Below, piece after piece: positions 52,912-63,130 of a stretch of 64,000 nt of DNA. The stretch covers positions 620,001 to 684,000 of the forward strand of contig SRSI01000035.1 in assembly GCA_005656395.1 (NCBI GenBank). The letters are read 5' to 3'. Source of the DNA: Strongyloides papillosus. Its lineage: Eukaryota; Nematoda; Chromadorea; Rhabditida; Strongyloididae. Positions within the stretch are counted from its first letter, which is position 1; each line of letters starts with the position of its first letter. Position numbers and translations under genes: made by a program. The notes under the pieces were generated by a model, which saw nothing but the letters and a program-made list of their open reading frames with translations, was not told the origin of the DNA and did not search any database.

Positions 52912-53157
52912 ATGATTAAGAAACTTTGTTTTTTTAACACCAATTCACTAGTTAGTGACGCGGCGATAAAGCTATTGTCATCAAAATTATATAAGTTAAA
53001 TGTAGACATTTGTTTGGTCACAGAAACAAAAAGAAAATTTTTAGAAAATTTTCGGTGGCATAACATTGCTTCTACAGGTGGAATTGGCTTCTTAATCAAA
53101 TCTGAATTACTTATAGCTTCAAGAAGAGTAAAGGAAGATCCTATTAAAATATACTGA
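52912..53157 (+). pseudogene. LINE endonuclease (non-LTR retrotransposon) relic
   Basis: An 81-codon frame starts MIKKLCFFNTNSL and contains VDICLVTETKRK and GGIGFLIKSELL. This is the N-terminal pattern of the apurinic-type endonuclease of LINEs (NxNSL ... D-I-x-x-x-T-E-T ... GG-G-x-x). It stops after motif II-like sequence. Downstream, coding-like but stop-ridden stretches continue to about 53370 (for example GCLDRDLWKSTNSQIDLLDK). No reverse transcriptase core was found. Confidence 0.55.
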
Positions 53158-53426
53158 ATGTCTGAGAAGTAAGAATTTATGGTTAAAGGTTGTCTTGATA
53201 GAGATTTATGGAAGAGTACAAACTCTCAAATAGATTTACTTGATAAATTGTGTTTAGATAAAATCTAAATAAATAAATCAACTACTTGATTAAGCAAAGG
53301 GACATATGTTAGCCAAATTCTTCTTGATCATTATATCTCAACATGTCGTGGTGGTGAGTTCAACTGTATTGTATAATGCAATCAAAAAGAATTACAGAAA
53401 CCGGATTAGCAGAAAGAGGAACTAAA

Positions 53427-53914
53427 TGGACACTTACCCATTAAATTAACAAATTTTGTCATGTATTGTCTCACCAAAAAAATTAAAATAATATGTTATT
53501 ACTAAAGACATTATTTTATAATAAAAAAACATATAATAGTGGCAACAATAAGTATTTTAAAAAATCTAGTCATTTTGTATTTTTTAAGGGTTAAAGTCTG
53601 AAATAATGGACGCATTTTTTCGATACCTTTAGATTCATTTTATGATTGTTAAGCATTTGACCGTAACTCCTACCCATTTAAAATTAAAAAAACGTTTGTC
53701 TACTATTTCAGAAAAACTTTTTTTATCGTTGATACCAATTTTTTTAACATCAATGTTTCTTTACTTTTTGGAGATGCCAAATCCATTTATGCATTATAAA
53801 CTTTTCTTACTTATAACGAAAATGCAAAAATAAAAAGGTAAATAATATAATTATTGGTATAATATACCCAATGTGATTGGAATAATATTTATTTGCTGGG
53901 TAAGTGTTCATCCT
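53427..53914. mobile_element. Possible short DNA element with GGACACTTACCCA-type ends
   Basis: GGACACTTACCCA at 53427-53439 is matched inverted by TGGGTAAGTGTTCATCC at 53898-53914 (with a 4-base offset). The interior is AT-rich with a 63-residue spurious frame. The match is short, so this may be a MITE or coincidence. Confidence 0.35.
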
Positions 53915-53972
53915 CTAATTTTTTTTAAAAGCATGAATTTTAAAAAATTGCAAAATTTAAAAGATTTAAATA

Positions 53973-54886
53973 TTAGGTTGGTGCATAAATAATGGCCGCG
54001 GAGAGAAAAAATGAATTAAGGCAATATTTCTTCAAATTTATGTTAAGTAAATTAATCAAAAATATATTCGTTAGAATCTACACATTTTTCTCAACATTCT
54101 AACAGCTTTTGAATCCCCGTTTTTTAAGATTCAGGACTTTTGGATTTAATGAAAGTCACTGAAATCGCTTTCTGCCGACTCCTGATTCTTAAACAATTTA
54201 TCCTTAAATAATACATTAAAATGCTCAAACAAATCGAAAATTGTAAGAAAGAGATCAAGGGAGTATGGAAGGTGAGATAGAGCCCCATATTTCAATTCAC
54301 AAAGTTTTTTTAATACGACCTTTGAAAAATGGCATCTTATCTTGTCGTCCTATAATATTGGGTTATTCCTATTTTTAAAGTCTGATGATTTTCTTTAGTT
54401 TTCCATTAATTTTCTCAAGCTTCTTTTAATATATTTTAACTCTCTTGGTCACTGCTTTAGATTTAGCTCGACAATCTTCCATTAATTTTGAGTATTGGTA
54501 GTAAAGAGTACTCTTTTACTCTCTTCATTATTGAGGTCAAAATTAACCCCTTGGAATTTCTCAAACCACCGACTCAAATAACGTTCAGAAGTTGACCCTT
54601 CTCCCTATGCATTCACTTTATTTCGATATGCTTCAACTCTATTATATCTAAGTTTGAACTCATGTAAGAAAATTACCTGTAATTCCCTTTTTGACAACAT
54701 CTTTAAGATTGGACATAACTTTTTTAAAATTGATTTTTAAATCGAGGTAATATGCAAAATATTATCAGGGCAAGTCCCCTTACATTTCTACATAAAGACT
54801 CTTTTAATATGAATTTATTTATTTTCATTTTTTACAATGGAAAGTTGTAGTAAGAATTTGCGGCCATTATTTATGCACCAACCTAA
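53973..54886 (-). mobile_element. Decayed mariner element
   Basis: The tips TTAGGTTGGTGCATAAATAA (left) and TTATGCACCAACCTAA (right) are classic mariner inverted repeats, continuing to GGCCGC on both sides. TA flanks both ends (53971-53972, 54887-54888). At 914 bp the element is shorter than an intact mariner (about 1.3 kb). Minus-strand stretches still show transposase sequence: N-terminal EFKLRYNRVEAY-type, then LSRWFEKFQGVNFDL, then KYGALSHLPYSPDL (the D34D region), then FDLFEHFNVLFKDKLF. Stops and frameshifts are frequent, so no active transposase is encoded. Confidence 0.9.
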
Positions 54887-54888
54887 TA

Positions 54889-55455
54889 ATTATTTTAATA
54901 TATATGAGTAAATATTGAATTCTATGAAATGTGATTAATTAAAAATATTATATAAATATATGCTTTATTTTCAATGGACAAAAATGAGTGATCTTTAATG
55001 CTTTATAACAAAGCTTACGTTGGTATTTTTAAAATAGAGACTAAGAAGTAAGTATAACTGACATAAGAATTTTACTAAATTTATTAAAAGTTGTGATAAT
55101 TCGAAATGTTAAAGAATTCTCGGAAAAGTTGTGTTTGAATTATTAAAAAAAATTATTAATAGATCAATGTCAATATTGATTATTAAGCATATTGATAAAG
55201 ATTTTTGTTAAAATATCGATTATGAATCATTACGTGAATTATGATGCAAATTAATATATGAAATAAATGAATAGAGATATTAACGCAATGTTTCTTTATT
55301 TCAGTTTTGAGCATTACCTTCTCGATATAAATTTCAAATAATAAAAATTACCATCCATTTCTAACAGATCTTGCAATCTAATATCATTACATGAAGATTA
55401 AATATACAATAAATTATTTTATCAACAATACTGCAACAAATGCTTCATTTATATA
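54889..55455. other. Spacer between mariner and MITE
   Basis: About 570 bp of AT-rich DNA with stops in all frames and no recognisable feature. Confidence 0.5.
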
Positions 55456-55741
55456 CAGGGTGGTCAGTTAAAGTTTTCCTTCCAAAAATAATTCTGTACA
55501 CATAATTTCGAAACAATGATAATTTAATTTTACAAGTAAAAAAAATTTAGAGAAATTTTTTGTAAAATTTATTATATTCAACTTCTCAGTTCATATGTGT
55601 TTTTGAATTAAAGTGATTTTTAAATAACTTGACATCCTTAATATTAATAAATAAAAATTAACCAGTTGTATAATAATAGTATTCTTGCTCTAAAATGTGT
55701 TGACAAATACTGTCATAAGAAAGATTTGACTGACCACACAA
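55456..55741. mobile_element. MITE with CAGGGTGGTCAGTTAAAG-type ends
   Basis: The left tip CAGGGTGGTCAGTTAAAG and right tip (inverted) TTGTGTGGTCAGTCAAAT match over about 18 bases with few changes and are flanked by TA (55454-55455, 55742-55743). The element is 286 bp with no coding capacity. The tip resembles Tc1/mariner-superfamily ends. It lies 200 bp upstream of the astacin-like gene. Confidence 0.65.
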
Positions 55742-55941
55742 TAAAATAATTGTTAAAGCTTTTTTCCAAAAAAAAGATGAATTTATTTTTTAATAGTAAA
55801 ATATTTGACAATTTTTGTTTAATTAGATTACACAAAGATTAGCTTAAATATAATACAATTCTGCAATGCTTTTATTACAAGACTATTTTAGTTATCATTT
55901 TTCTATAAGCATAAAAATATAGTTGTTATCGTTTTTTAATA

Positions 55942-57113
55942 ATGAAGTGGATACTTTCTATTTTATCTATAGTTTTATTATTGTGTATATTAGATGTAAG
56001 TTGTTGATAGTAAAATTAATAATTTTTTAGAATGGTTTCGCCACTTATAATCCAACAAGTCAACCACCACCATATTTTTATAAATTGAAAATTATTAAGT
56101 ATTATATCACAGAAAGAAGTGCATATACTAAGAGTGTGTTAGATTATATAAATTTCTTTGATAACAATACATGTATAACATTTAAAAGAATGAAACAACC
56201 ACTTAAGAAGAGTATCGGCATTAATTTTCATATAACCACAAAAAATGACATAATATTATCCCACTCCAGGGCATATCCTACAAATGTATATTTTAATAGG
56301 AAAACAAAAGTAAACGAAAAATTAGTACGATTTTACATTGGCCTTGCTTTAGGCTTGATTCCAGAATGTACACGTAAAGATAGAGAACAATTCGTTACAA
56401 CATTTTTTGGAAATATGTCGAATTCTTACAAACCTTACTATAAAATGCTGAAAGAGTATAATGTATCTTATTATAGCACAGGATTTGACTTTTCATCAAG
56501 CATGCTCATGCCTCCTACCTTTGGAAGTAAAGATAGTTCAAAACGCACTTATATGACACGTTTATACCCATACTATGAAGATTCTCTCGGATTATTTAAT
56601 TACTTCTCATTCAATGATGCAAAACGCGTAAACAATATGTTTTGCAGCAGAGTATGTAAAAAACCGTCATTTTGTCAGAATTCTGGGTATTTAGCGAAAA
56701 ATTGTGGTATATGCAGATGCACTTATCCATTTACATCAAAACAATGTCAACTTTATGAAAAGAGAGGTAAAGATTGTGGAAGTATTGATAGATATTTTGC
56801 ATCATCAAAACTACAGACTACAAAAATTGAAAAAATCAATGGACGTTGTTATTATTTCATAAAGTCAAATAGTAAAAAGAAGATAGAATTTACACTTTCA
56901 AATTTAAAGTTAAATAATAAAAACACATTTGATATTCATTATTGTTTAGAAGTTAGATACCAACAAGACAAAGGAGCAAAAGGTCTTACTTTTTGTAAAG
57001 ATGTTCAAAATGTTAAGTTCCCTGCATTATCTAGTGAAATATTGATAATATTTAATGGTTATAATTTCAATAACAAAATGGAATTTTCATACAAGGAAAT
57101 TAATAGTGCTTGA
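55942..57113 (+). CDS. Astacin-family protein without zinc-binding residues (pseudoenzyme)
   Basis: Exon 1 (55942-55995) encodes the signal peptide MKWILSILSIVLLLCILD. A 35 bp intron (GTAAGT...TTTAG) leads to exon 2 (56031-57113), total 378 residues. The astacin domain starts about residue 35 (YFYKLKIIKYYI ... NNTCITFKRM). Where active astacins have HExxHxxGxxHE, this protein reads FYIGLALGLIPE (about 119-130). All three zinc histidines and the catalytic Glu are replaced, while the surrounding G-A-L-G-L-I and RKDREQFV remain. The Met-turn is SSSMLM, lacking the usual Tyr. An EGF-like Cys-rich module (about 230-265) and a CUB-like C-terminal domain follow. Active relatives are secreted proteases important for skin penetration in Strongyloides. 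This copy has an open frame but cannot be a zinc protease. Confidence 0.9.
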
Positions 57114-57404
57114 TCAAAAAGTTAACTTGTAAACGATAAAAATAAGACATAATTTTTAAATTTTTTGTATTATTTAGATTTTATTGTCTTGTAAAGAGAT
57201 AAATAAAAGTAAAAAGTTAGGAAATATATATTTTTTAATTTATGGCTCAATTTGAAAAAATTAGTGGTTCATTATTTTTCTGTCATAACATTTAAAATTA
57301 TGCATACAATATTCAACAGTTTTTTGACGACAATTTTGAATTTATTGTGCTTTTTGAAAATTATATATACGTAGAATCAACAAGACAACCAAAATTTTAA
57401 AATA

Positions 57405-57859
57405 CAGTGGATTCTCGATTATCCGAACTCTCGGTTAAGCGAATGAAGAAATTTTCACAAAAATTTTACACACAAAAAATATTCAATTAATTATTTAAGG
57501 CAAAGAGATGCTTTTTTGTGTACGTGTATAAAATATGTAAAGTACTGATTTTAAAAAAAAATCTATAGAATGTTAATTTTTTTGAATTAAAAAGACAGCT
57601 AATATATTAAGAAATTTGGAAAAACTTAGTTTCAAAAAAAAACAATCTAATTTAACTCAAAAAGGGATTTCTTTAAGGCTAAAATATTTTTTGTTTAATA
57701 TATTTATTAAAAAAATTTATATTTAATATCTATTTTGATACGCAATGAGTTATTTTCTATGCAAAAATTTGATTTTTTTATTCATGTTCGATTATTCGAA
57801 GTTTTATTTATTCAAACTACTCTTGGTCTTAAGAGGTCCGAATAATCGAGATTCTACTG
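57405..57859. mobile_element. Tigger/pogo-like MITE
   Basis: The tips CAGTGGATTCTCGATTATCC (left) and, inverted, CAGTAGAATCTCGATTATTC (right) are flanked by TA (57403-57404, 57860-57861). The length is 455 bp with no frame. The CAGT...GATTCTCG-ATTATCCGAA pattern is typical of pogo/Tigger ends. It lies between the astacin-like gene and the CAP pseudogene. Confidence 0.8.
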
Positions 57860-57879
57860 TACTACTGAAAAACCTTTAT

Positions 57880-58530
57880 CTAGCCCACCATCTAAACTGA
57901 ACCATCGCCTATAACTTCAACTAAACCATCATGTGGTACTGTATGTCAATTAACACCAAAACAAACTTCCTTCTTAAATGAAACTTTAGCTTAAAAACCA
58001 ATAACTACAAAAACTGTATCAAAATCCACATCTACGGTTACATCCCAACCAACAACTGAACAAAATTTAGATAAATAAGTCGAACAGAAATTGAAAGTAA
58101 GTTAACTATTTTTTTTATTAATATTTTACAATTAATAAATGAAATTAACTATATACATACACTTTATAAAACAGAAGAATTTATTGTTGATCCTAAATTA
58201 GTTAACAAAGTACAAAAACTTACCAATGAACCAGCTGAAAGACAAAGTGATATTCATAATTACTGATCATTGTGTTGAGATGTTGACTCATTATTCCGAT
58301 GTAGAATATAGTGATTATGAACTCTTTCAATAAATTGCAGGTTCATATAGTATAAATTTTGATAAGCCTGATGGTAATCCTAATTATTATGATGACTTTA
58401 CACAACTAGTTTGGCGTGAGTCTAAAAAAATTGAATGTAGTATTAGTAAAAATGTAGACAATATTATTGTTGTTACATGCCTGTTTTCTCCAAAAGAAAC
58501 ATCAAAGGAAAGTATCAAAAGAATGTTGTT
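57880..58530 (+). pseudogene. Secreted CAP (SCP/TAPS) protein pseudogene
   Basis: A Thr/Ser/Pro-rich stretch (KTVSKSTSTVTSQPTTEQ near 58015-58070) is followed by a plausible intron (GTAAGT at 58096 to ACAG at 58173). CAP-domain remnants follow: EEFIVDPKLVNKVQKL, then the +1 frame HCVEMLTHYSDVEYSDYELF, then YDDFTQLVWRESKKIEC, equivalent to the HFTQLVW-x-x-x-x-x-IGC signature, with Asp where the His should be. A frameshift near 58262, an in-frame TAA at about 58332 and earlier stops disable it. It lies about 770 bp downstream of the astacin-like gene. Both families are expanded in Strongyloididae. Confidence 0.75.
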
Positions 58531-58561
58531 AAGAAAAAAATTTCATATATATATAGGAATA

Positions 58562-59370
58562 TAAATTCATTTATATTTTTGTTAAAAATAGTTGGTTTGA
58601 TGACAATAAAATCTATAACTAATGAATGAATAATAATGATTAAATGGTTTTCTTTTTAATATACTTTTATATCTAATCGACCATGTAAGTATGCAACGAA
58701 ATATGCAACGTTAGCATTTTTGACCCCCTAGATTTCAGAATTTAATTCTTAAACTTTGCATGTATATAGATTCCAACACGCACTACCGGAACTTTAAAAA
58801 GAAATTCCAAAAATGTTTCTCTATCATAAAGAAAAATGAAGCCAAAGTGCGAAAAAAGATACAATTTCAGAATTAATGGACGCACCGTAATTTAATATTT
58901 TTACACACATGAATTTAGTATGTATGTGTGCCATTGTAACGTATTGAATAACTCAATTACCATAAAGATGGAAAAAATGAGGATTTTTTTTGGCTAATTC
59001 AGAATATTGATAAAATACTAAAAACAGATTAGACTTTAGAGGGGTTTCAAACTTCATTTATCTAAGAGACTTAGAACTTAACTTTTCTTATTATTGATAA
59101 ATATCTTAAAAATTAAAACCAATCGAAAAGTGCTTTAGTAAATAACATTTTTTTTCTTCATATCAATTTAACCTTCTAGCTTTTTTACTCATATGCGAAG
59201 CTAAAAAATCTTTTAAAACTAAAAAATAGACTTGAGAGATTTGAAAAGTATTAAATGACATGATTGAAAAGATGCATCTTTAAACAATAAATTTAGCTTT
59301 TGATATTATAAATATTTGTTATTATAATGCTTACAAACAATTACCTTTTTTGTCACGAAAAGGTACTAAA
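58562..59370. other. Spacer, nothing firm
   Basis: AT-rich. The stretch TTCAGAATTAATGGACGCACC (about 58865) loosely resembles TCTGAAATAATGGACGCAT at 53596, possibly a diverged dispersed repeat. No coding frame. Confidence 0.3.
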
Positions 59371-59861
59371 ATAAATAACCGAATTAAAAAATTGTTTTTG
59401 TTACTTCAATACACTTTTATAACATTATTAAAATTTGCGAACATAAAAGATTAAAAATAAATTCTGATTCTTATATTATCACTTCACGTGTTATAAAAGT
59501 AGTGTTGTCCATGACATTTAACTTTCTATCGTTTTTGATCAGATTATAATTGTAGAAATTGTATTGCTTAATTTTTATGTTATTTATAAGTTGTTTTATT
59601 TGTTTTAAATTAAAAATGGTTTATTGTTGATAGAGTGACTCCATATGAATATCATACAATGATAATTTAAAATCTAATGATATATTTTTATTAGTTTTCG
59701 AATAGTATATAGATACCTTAGATGACGCTACTTTTATAATATGTGAAGTGATAATATAAGAATCAGAATTTATTTTCATACTTTTCCGCTCGCTAAATTG
59801 AATATTGTTATAAAAGTATATTGAAGTAACAAAAACAGTTGTTTTTGATTTGGTTATTTAT
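59371..59861. mobile_element. Foldback MITE with about 130 bp inverted arms
   Basis: The left arm 59371-59503 and right arm 59728-59861 are inverted copies. Both contain TTTTTGTTACTTCAATA, ACTTTTATAACA and the exact shared run ATTCTGATTCTTATATTATC followed by ACTTCAC. The loop of about 225 bp has no frame. The target duplication is unclear. It is probably non-autonomous. Confidence 0.7.
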
Positions 59862-60698
59862 CTGTTAGAAACATTAATTAAGGCCACTTTCTTCTACTAA
59901 AAATAATATTCATTCAACTAAAAAAATGATTCTGTAAGAAAACTAATAAGGAAGCCAATAAACGAACTGAAATAAACAAGACCGAATAATTAAACAGTAA
60001 AGATTATATAAAGAACTCAATTACCTGCACTACAAACTTCTCAACAACAGTTTCAGTTAATATTAAACAAGGATATTTCAGTAATCATTTAATTGTAGTA
60101 TTTATTGAGTCTTTTAAATAATATAATTAAATTATAAAAATTTATATCCTATTCTTATCATAAAAAATGTTACAATTCTGTAACCATTATTAAAAAAATT
60201 TGATCATTATTACATACACGATGAGTAACATAAATAAATATTTTTGTCTAAAAATAACTTTAATGATAAATGAAAATTGTTTGCTTTAAATCAGAATAAA
60301 TATTTACTATAGCATAAAACCTGTATTTATCAAAGGTATTATTCATTAAATTTAATGTGATATTAAAGAAACTTCTTCAAAATATTTTTTACATAAAATG
60401 TATCGAAACAAAATATAAACGAAAAATGATTTGTAGCGAAAGCACTAAAACGCAATATAAAAAAATTATAATATACAATAGTGTTTTTTTTAAAAATTTA
60501 TGTTTTGTATAGACAATAACATGTTTTTATTAGAGAAAAGTTAGTTAAAATTGTTGATTGTATTTTATAAAATAAACGTAAATTTTTAGTATTTATGTAA
60601 AAAGTTTTATGTAGAATTCAGTAATCCATAATAATAAAATAATTTCATTAAAAACGCTTTTATGATAGTTATAATCCAAAATAAATGACATATTTTAA
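59862..60698. other. Spacer downstream of the 537-residue gene
   Basis: AT-rich, stops in all frames, no repeat recognised. It likely includes the 3' UTR of the minus-strand gene that follows. Confidence 0.5.
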
Positions 60699-62312
60699 TT
60701 AGTAACAAATGCTCATTAACTTATCTAACTCCTTCCATTTTTCAAAATTTTTCAGGAATGCAATATAATAAATATCATTTTCTTTTAAACATCTTAACGA
60801 TATATTAAACTTATTGTCCATTAAGGTAAAATAATGTTCATTATTTTTGTTATCTGATACAATATCATCGGGATAGTAAAAATCAATATCAAAATACAAA
60901 AACATAACTGTTTCAACCCATGGTGGAATATTAACTTTTCTTTCACCATTAAAAACAACATTTCTTAATGATGGAATTTTGTAAAGAGCGTTTTCAGGTA
61001 TATTGTAGCAAAGTAAAAATGAAATTGTTGTAAGGGAAGGAAAAAGAATGCCAATTTTTTCGAAAAATTCTAATGTCATATGTTCCACTTCCATCAAATA
61101 AAGTAATTTACTTATTGATGATGGTAAGATAGATATCATACAATCCATCATAAAATTATATAAATGTTTTATATTTTCACTATTTGGATTCTCTGGTGAG
61201 GTATCATAACTTCCAAAAGAAATTCTTGCACTTGTCAAGTGTTTTAAACAACTTCTATAGTTAAAGAATTCTTTTAAATATGATTTTGCATCATCCAATG
61301 ACTTATATTCGTCCAATATTACTTTTAGTAGTGAAGTTTCTACATAAATTTTAATATTTTGTAAATTTTCCAATGAATTTAAAAGTATTTTTAAAACCTT
61401 AAAATCGTTTATTTCATTAATAGAAACCATCAAGAATTTTATTTCATCTTTTATATTTATCATTTCCTCGGTAAAATTATAATTATTTTCCTTTAGATAC
61501 TTATTCCAATCCAAATCATAATCCATTTGAATATTTAAATTTATAGTTTTTCCATAATTTAACATTTTTAAGGCGTTTGCTAGTGAATCATTATCACCAC
61601 TCTCGAAATCTATAATTAAACGTACGTCTTTAATCTTGACAATATAATCCAAAAAATCTTTTATTGAATCATTGATGTTAGATAAGTTATCATAGTTTGT
61701 ATTTGAACGTATACATAAACATATTTCATGTAAATTTGGTAATCCATCGAAAATACCATGATTTGAAAAATTGTATTTCTCCGCATACTTTAAAAGTTGA
61801 TCAAAATAAATTGATCCAGCCTTTTTTATTTTAGTTGATTTTAATTTTTCATAGATTTGTAAAATTAAACAGCTACTTGATATATTATCAAAACCATTTG
61901 AAATATTTAATTCGTTAACATTTGGAAATTGATCAATAATAAATTGGAAAAATGATGAATATTTACTAGCAAGATATATTTTATCATCATCAGACAATTT
62001 CTCTGTATCATCTTCAATAAGGAACGATATATAATTACTAATTTCAAAATTTATCTTTGGTTGATTACTCAAAATTGTCTTCATATTGTTGATAGAAACT
62101 TTCTCATGATTACGTATATCGCTGCATAATATATCAGAATTTCGAATATCTTCAATATTAGATATTTTAATATCAAAATGACTTGATAAGTAGTCAAATT
62201 TCTTATGAATTTCATAATCATTAGAATTTGTCTTACTTAAAAGTTTAGTAATATCTGATAATGAATCACAATCATTAATCAAATCTTTAGTCTCGACACT
62301 TTCAGAAGACAT
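60699..62312 (-). CDS. Uncharacterised 537-residue protein, possibly LRR-like
   Basis: A single intron-free frame from ATG at 62312 to TAA at 60699. It is acidic and rich in Asn/Ile/Leu/Ser with no signal peptide or membrane span, so probably intracellular. Irregular leucine-rich segments recur (FPNVNELNISN, LPNLHEICLCI, LENLQNIKIYV, FPSLTTISFL, IPSLRNVVFNG), as in F-box/LRR-like solenoids. I do not see a convincing F-box at the N-terminus. The motif NIPPWVETVMFLYFDIDF near the C-terminus is matched by the broken copy upstream on the same strand, so this belongs to a locally duplicated family. The function is unknown. Confidence 0.75.
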   Translation of the reverse strand: MSSESVETKDLINDCDSLSDITKLLSKTNSNDYEIHKKFDYLSSHFDIKISNIEDIRNSDILCSDIRNHEKVSINNMKTILSNQPKINFEISNYISFLIEDDTEKLSDDDKIYLASKYSSFFQFIIDQFPNVNELNISNGFDNISSSCLILQIYEKLKSTKIKKAGSIYFDQLLKYAEKYNFSNHGIFDGLPNLHEICLCIRSNTNYDNLSNINDSIKDFLDYIVKIKDVRLIIDFESGDNDSLANALKMLNYGKTINLNIQMDYDLDWNKYLKENNYNFTEEMINIKDEIKFLMVSINEINDFKVLKILLNSLENLQNIKIYVETSLLKVILDEYKSLDDAKSYLKEFFNYRSCLKHLTSARISFGSYDTSPENPNSENIKHLYNFMMDCMISILPSSISKLLYLMEVEHMTLEFFEKIGILFPSLTTISFLLCYNIPENALYKIPSLRNVVFNGERKVNIPPWVETVMFLYFDIDFYYPDDIVSDNKNNEHYFTLMDNKFNISLRCLKENDIYYIAFLKNFEKWKELDKLMSICY

Positions 62313-62834
62313 GGTAATGTAGAAAAATATTTAGAAAAGTTATATATGTTGGTAGGCCAATGTTTCTATGGAGACTTTTAGGTAATAAATATTTTAAAAT
62401 AGCACGTTTATAAGACAACTAAGAAGGCGTTGCTGTTAGTAATAAAAAGTGCAAATTGTCGTTAAGAAGTATAATAAAAATTGATTGTGGTAAAAAGTCT
62501 ATAAAAAAAATAAAAAATCATATGACTTTAATCGCATTATTCCTTTTAAGTATCATTGTGACTCATAGCGTAAATATGATATTCATTTATTTTTTTAATG
62601 AAAGGTTATTTATTTCTGAATATCAATATACATATCGTTAAAAATTATTTGGTGTAATAAATCAAAACAATGTTAAACAAAAAATATACTGTATTTGAGG
62701 AATGAATAAAATATGTAACAAATTTTAAATTTAATTTTGAGAAAAAAATTGAGAACTCATATAAAACATAATAAAATGAAATTCATCGCAATTGAAATAA
62801 TCTTAAAGAACTATTAAATTTGCTCTTCATTATA
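62313..62834. other. Promoter side of the 537-residue gene
   Basis: About 520 bp between the gene and its broken copy. A plus-strand frame at 62456-62641 begins with TTG, has no ATG support and is probably spurious. Confidence 0.4.
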
Positions 62835-63130
62835 TAAAGTATTAATTATTATCTTTGTATAAATTTATTTCTTTACCTGAGTCATCAAAACCAAAGCGAC
62901 GAAATATCACTGTTTCAACCCATTTTGCAATCTTAGTGCGTCTATCATTGTCAAATACTATATTTTCTATGTTTTCGACTATATAGGATCATTTTCATGT
63001 ATGCCTTTAAAACTTAGAAAGAAAATTGTTTTCTTATATCGTCAATTTTAAAAAGATATAAAAAATTCATATTTTTCAATAGAATAAAAGTTAATATACC
63101 CATTAAATAATCATATAAATACATTAAACC
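62835..63130 (-). pseudogene. Broken partial copy of the 537-residue gene
   Basis: Minus-strand segments match the C-terminal third of the intact gene: MYLYDYLMGILTFIL (compare HLYNFMMDCMISIL), then after a frameshift ENIENIVFDNDRR-KIAKWVETVIFRRFGFD (compare SLRNVVFNGERKVNIPPWVETVMFLYFDID). A stop interrupts between them, and only about 300 bp is recognisable. This indicates tandem duplication followed by decay. Confidence 0.7.

Noticed and set aside
62456..62641. 61-residue plus-strand frame with a hydrophobic core
   Set aside because: It begins at TTG with no ATG and lies in the promoter side of the minus-strand gene.
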